From positions 1 to 23,880 of the forward strand of contig JACTVT010000035.1 in the NCBI GenBank assembly GCA_014465955.1: a DNA stretch of 23,880 nucleotides. Reading direction: 5' to 3'. This DNA is from Eubacterium sp. (GTDB taxonomy: Bacteria > Bacillota > Clostridia > Oscillospirales > Acutalibacteraceae). The notes beneath the pieces were generated by a model. That model was not told the DNA's origin and did not search any database. It saw nothing but the letters and a program-made list of their open reading frames with translations. Made by a program: the position numbers and the translations under genes. Every line of letters begins with the position of its first letter. Position 1 is the stretch's first letter. Below are positions 22,742-23,880 of the stretch, one piece after another.

Positions 22742-22751
22742 CACGACACTT
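22731..22751. promoter_or_regulatory. Perfect operator palindrome at the cro-like stop codon
   Basis: AAGTGTCGT (22731-22739) and ACGACACTT (22743-22751) are perfect inverted arms with AGC between. The first arm and spacer contain the TAG stop of the cro-like gene. It shares the ACGACACT half-site with the early promoter operators and precedes the BRO gene by 13 bases. Confidence 0.7.
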
Positions 22752-22764
22752 CAAAAGGTGAACT

Positions 22765-23439
22765 ATGAACGAATTAAAAGTATTTTCAAACGAACAGTTT
22801 GGACAAGTACGTACAGTTGTTGACAACGGTAAAGTTTGGTTTTGTGGTAAAGACGTCACTACCGTATTAGGTTATCAAAATGGTAGAAAAGCATTAAATA
22901 ACCATTGTAGGTATGTAACGAAACGATACGTACCCCACCCACAAGCACCAAATAAAACAATTGAAATGTTGTTTGTACCTGAGGGCGACCTCTACCGTTT
23001 AATCACTCACAGCAAGTTACCAAGCGCCGAACGTTTCGAGTCTTGGGTATTCGATGAGGTGTTGCCGGAAATCAGAACAACGGGCGGTTATGAGTCCAGA
23101 CCAAAAGCAAACAATGAGCAATTGATACAAATTGCTAAAATCATCGCTAAGTGTCCCGATAAGCGATTACCGTATGTAATCGAGATATTAAACCCTATGC
23201 TGTCGAGCGACTTCGAGGTCGGTAAGTATAAGACGGGTACAAAGGCTAAGCCTTATTTACCTGTTAACTACGGTGATATTGTAAAAGACGCTGTTGAGCA
23301 TAGTGCTTTAAGTCGACAGGACATTAAGCGACAGACAGGAGTATCGAGAATGACGATATTCCGAATCACAAATTACAAGACTAAACCTACTCGTAAAACT
23401 TTGAACAATTTGAGAGTAGTTTTGGACTTGCCATTCTAA
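22765..23439 (+). CDS. BRO-N domain protein with C-terminal helix-turn-helix
   Basis: Residues about 5-110 form a BRO-N (phage antirepressor) domain, with WFCGKDVTTVLGYQNGRKALNNHC, LFVPEGDLYRLITHSKLPSAERFESWVFDEVLPEIRTTGGY. After a spacer, residues about 178-222 (ALSRQDIKRQTGVSRMTIFRITNYKTKPTRKTL) look like an XRE-type helix-turn-helix instead of the KilA-C or ANT domain often fused to BRO-N. It therefore may bind DNA at both ends. AAAGGTG stands before the ATG. As the second rightward gene it probably acts in the lysis-lysogeny decision, either as an antirepressor or as an added repressor. Confidence 0.88.
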   Translation: MNELKVFSNEQFGQVRTVVDNGKVWFCGKDVTTVLGYQNGRKALNNHCRYVTKRYVPHPQAPNKTIEMLFVPEGDLYRLITHSKLPSAERFESWVFDEVLPEIRTTGGYESRPKANNEQLIQIAKIIAKCPDKRLPYVIEILNPMLSSDFEVGKYKTGTKAKPYLPVNYGDIVKDAVEHSALSRQDIKRQTGVSRMTIFRITNYKTKPTRKTLNNLRVVLDLPF

Positions 23440-23452
23440 TGGAGGCGTAAAT

Positions 23453-23880
23453 ATGAAAGGCTATAAGGGATTTGAAAAGGGACTTGTTTGTCGAGGCCAG
23501 CAGTACAAAGAAAACACGGTATTTGAAGAAGATAAAGCCGAAATATGTGAAAGCGGTATGCACTTTTGCGATTATCCGCTTGATGTGTTTAGGTTTTACC
23601 CGCCCGTAAACAACGGCCCTCTGAATGAATTTGCAGAAGTTGAGGCGCTTGATGACGCTAAAACAAATGATGATATTAAATATTGCACTAAGAAATTAAA
23701 AATCGGTGCAAAAATCGGAATCCCCGGACTCGTTCAAGCGAGTGTTGATTACATCATCAACAAAATCAGTAAGAGCGATACCGAAAGCAATACGGGCGAC
23801 TGTTCAGCAAGTACCAATACAGGCGACTGTTCAGCAAGTACCAATACAGGCGACTGTTCAGCAAGTACCAATACAGGCGA
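23453..23880 (+). CDS. Phage protein with NTGDCSAST repeats, cut by the window end
   Basis: A GGAGG site and ATG open a frame that runs off the window. The first 112 residues (beginning MKGYKGFEKGLVCRGQQYKE, with CESGMHFCDYPLDVFRFYPP and LKIGAKIGIPGLVQASVDYI) match a domain I recall from many tailed-phage proteins (DUF7666 type, function unknown). It is followed by nonapeptides NTGDCSAST, of which three complete copies and part of a fourth are visible. In relatives this segment is a long run of TG..SA.. repeats probably forming a beta-solenoid, then a short C-terminal domain. The start of the domain and the junction are intact; the remaining length cannot be known. Confidence 0.82.
   Translation, partial: MKGYKGFEKGLVCRGQQYKENTVFEEDKAEICESGMHFCDYPLDVFRFYPPVNNGPLNEFAEVEALDDAKTNDDIKYCTKKLKIGAKIGIPGLVQASVDYIINKISKSDTESNTGDCSASTNTGDCSASTNTGDCSASTNTG
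23789..23880 (+). repeat. 27-bp in-frame tandem repeats
   Basis: Units at 23789-23815, 23816-23842 and 23843-23869 and a partial fourth encode NTGDCSAST. The second and third are identical base for base, and the first differs by one silent change (ACG for ACA). Such identity implies recent copying by slippage or recombination. Confidence 0.95.

Noticed and set aside
23789..23880. CRISPR array
   Set aside because: The 27-base units are contiguous with no spacers and keep one reading frame, so they are coding tandem repeats.

Overview
The window reads as the chromosome of a low-to-mid GC Gram-positive anaerobe, most likely a gut Clostridia of the Ruminococcaceae/Oscillospiraceae kind. This is an inference from the strong AGGAGG-type ribosome sites, sigma-A promoters, Firmicutes-type families (VanZ, ImmA, GPH transporter) and a gene set aimed at host and plant glycans. 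No marker gene fixes the species.

Bases 295-4790 hold a minus-strand L-fucose operon in the order fucA, fucU, kinase, fucI, with a promoter before fucA and a perfect hairpin terminator after fucI. The kinase is of the RhaB (rhamnulokinase) type and seems to start at a CTG codon overlapping the fucU stop. Bases 4811-6451 hold a membrane-anchored metallophosphoesterase. Bases 6503-12300 hold a GH2 beta-galactosidase with a consensus promoter, a miniature internally deleted GH29 alpha-L-fucosidase gene, and a GPH sugar transporter with a long cytoplasmic tail. A 21-bp-periodic repeat array (12308-12433) separates the transporter from a divergent plus-strand operon: a GH18 glycosidase with a discoidin domain, a polytopic membrane protein of unknown role, and an alkaline-phosphatase-superfamily enzyme. 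Minus-strand VanZ-like and pentapeptide-repeat genes follow, then a GH36 alpha-galactosidase. Together the enzymes would release and use galactose, GlcNAc-containing glycans and fucose, though no fucose transporter or pathway regulator is visible here.

From a tRNA-Ser(GCU) gene at 19541-19631 onward the DNA is the left end of a prophage that runs off the window. It holds a tyrosine integrase next to the tRNA with three 11-bp arm-type repeats, a predicted small RNA, then a leftward lysogeny operon (CI-like repressor, ImmA-type metallopeptidase, a Thr-rich membrane-anchored protein). Facing it are a Cro-like protein, a BRO-N/helix-turn-helix protein and a repeat-bearing phage protein cut by the window edge. 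Half-sites related to ACGACACT mark the likely repressor operators.

The observations that seem least ordinary are the GH29 mini-gene that kept both ends but lost its catalytic barrel, the 21-bp array at the GH18/transporter divergent promoter, the CTG start of the fucose kinase, the multi-hairpin element that probably ends lacZ transcription, the GH18-membrane-phosphatase operon, and the prophage small RNA with its inverted repeats.
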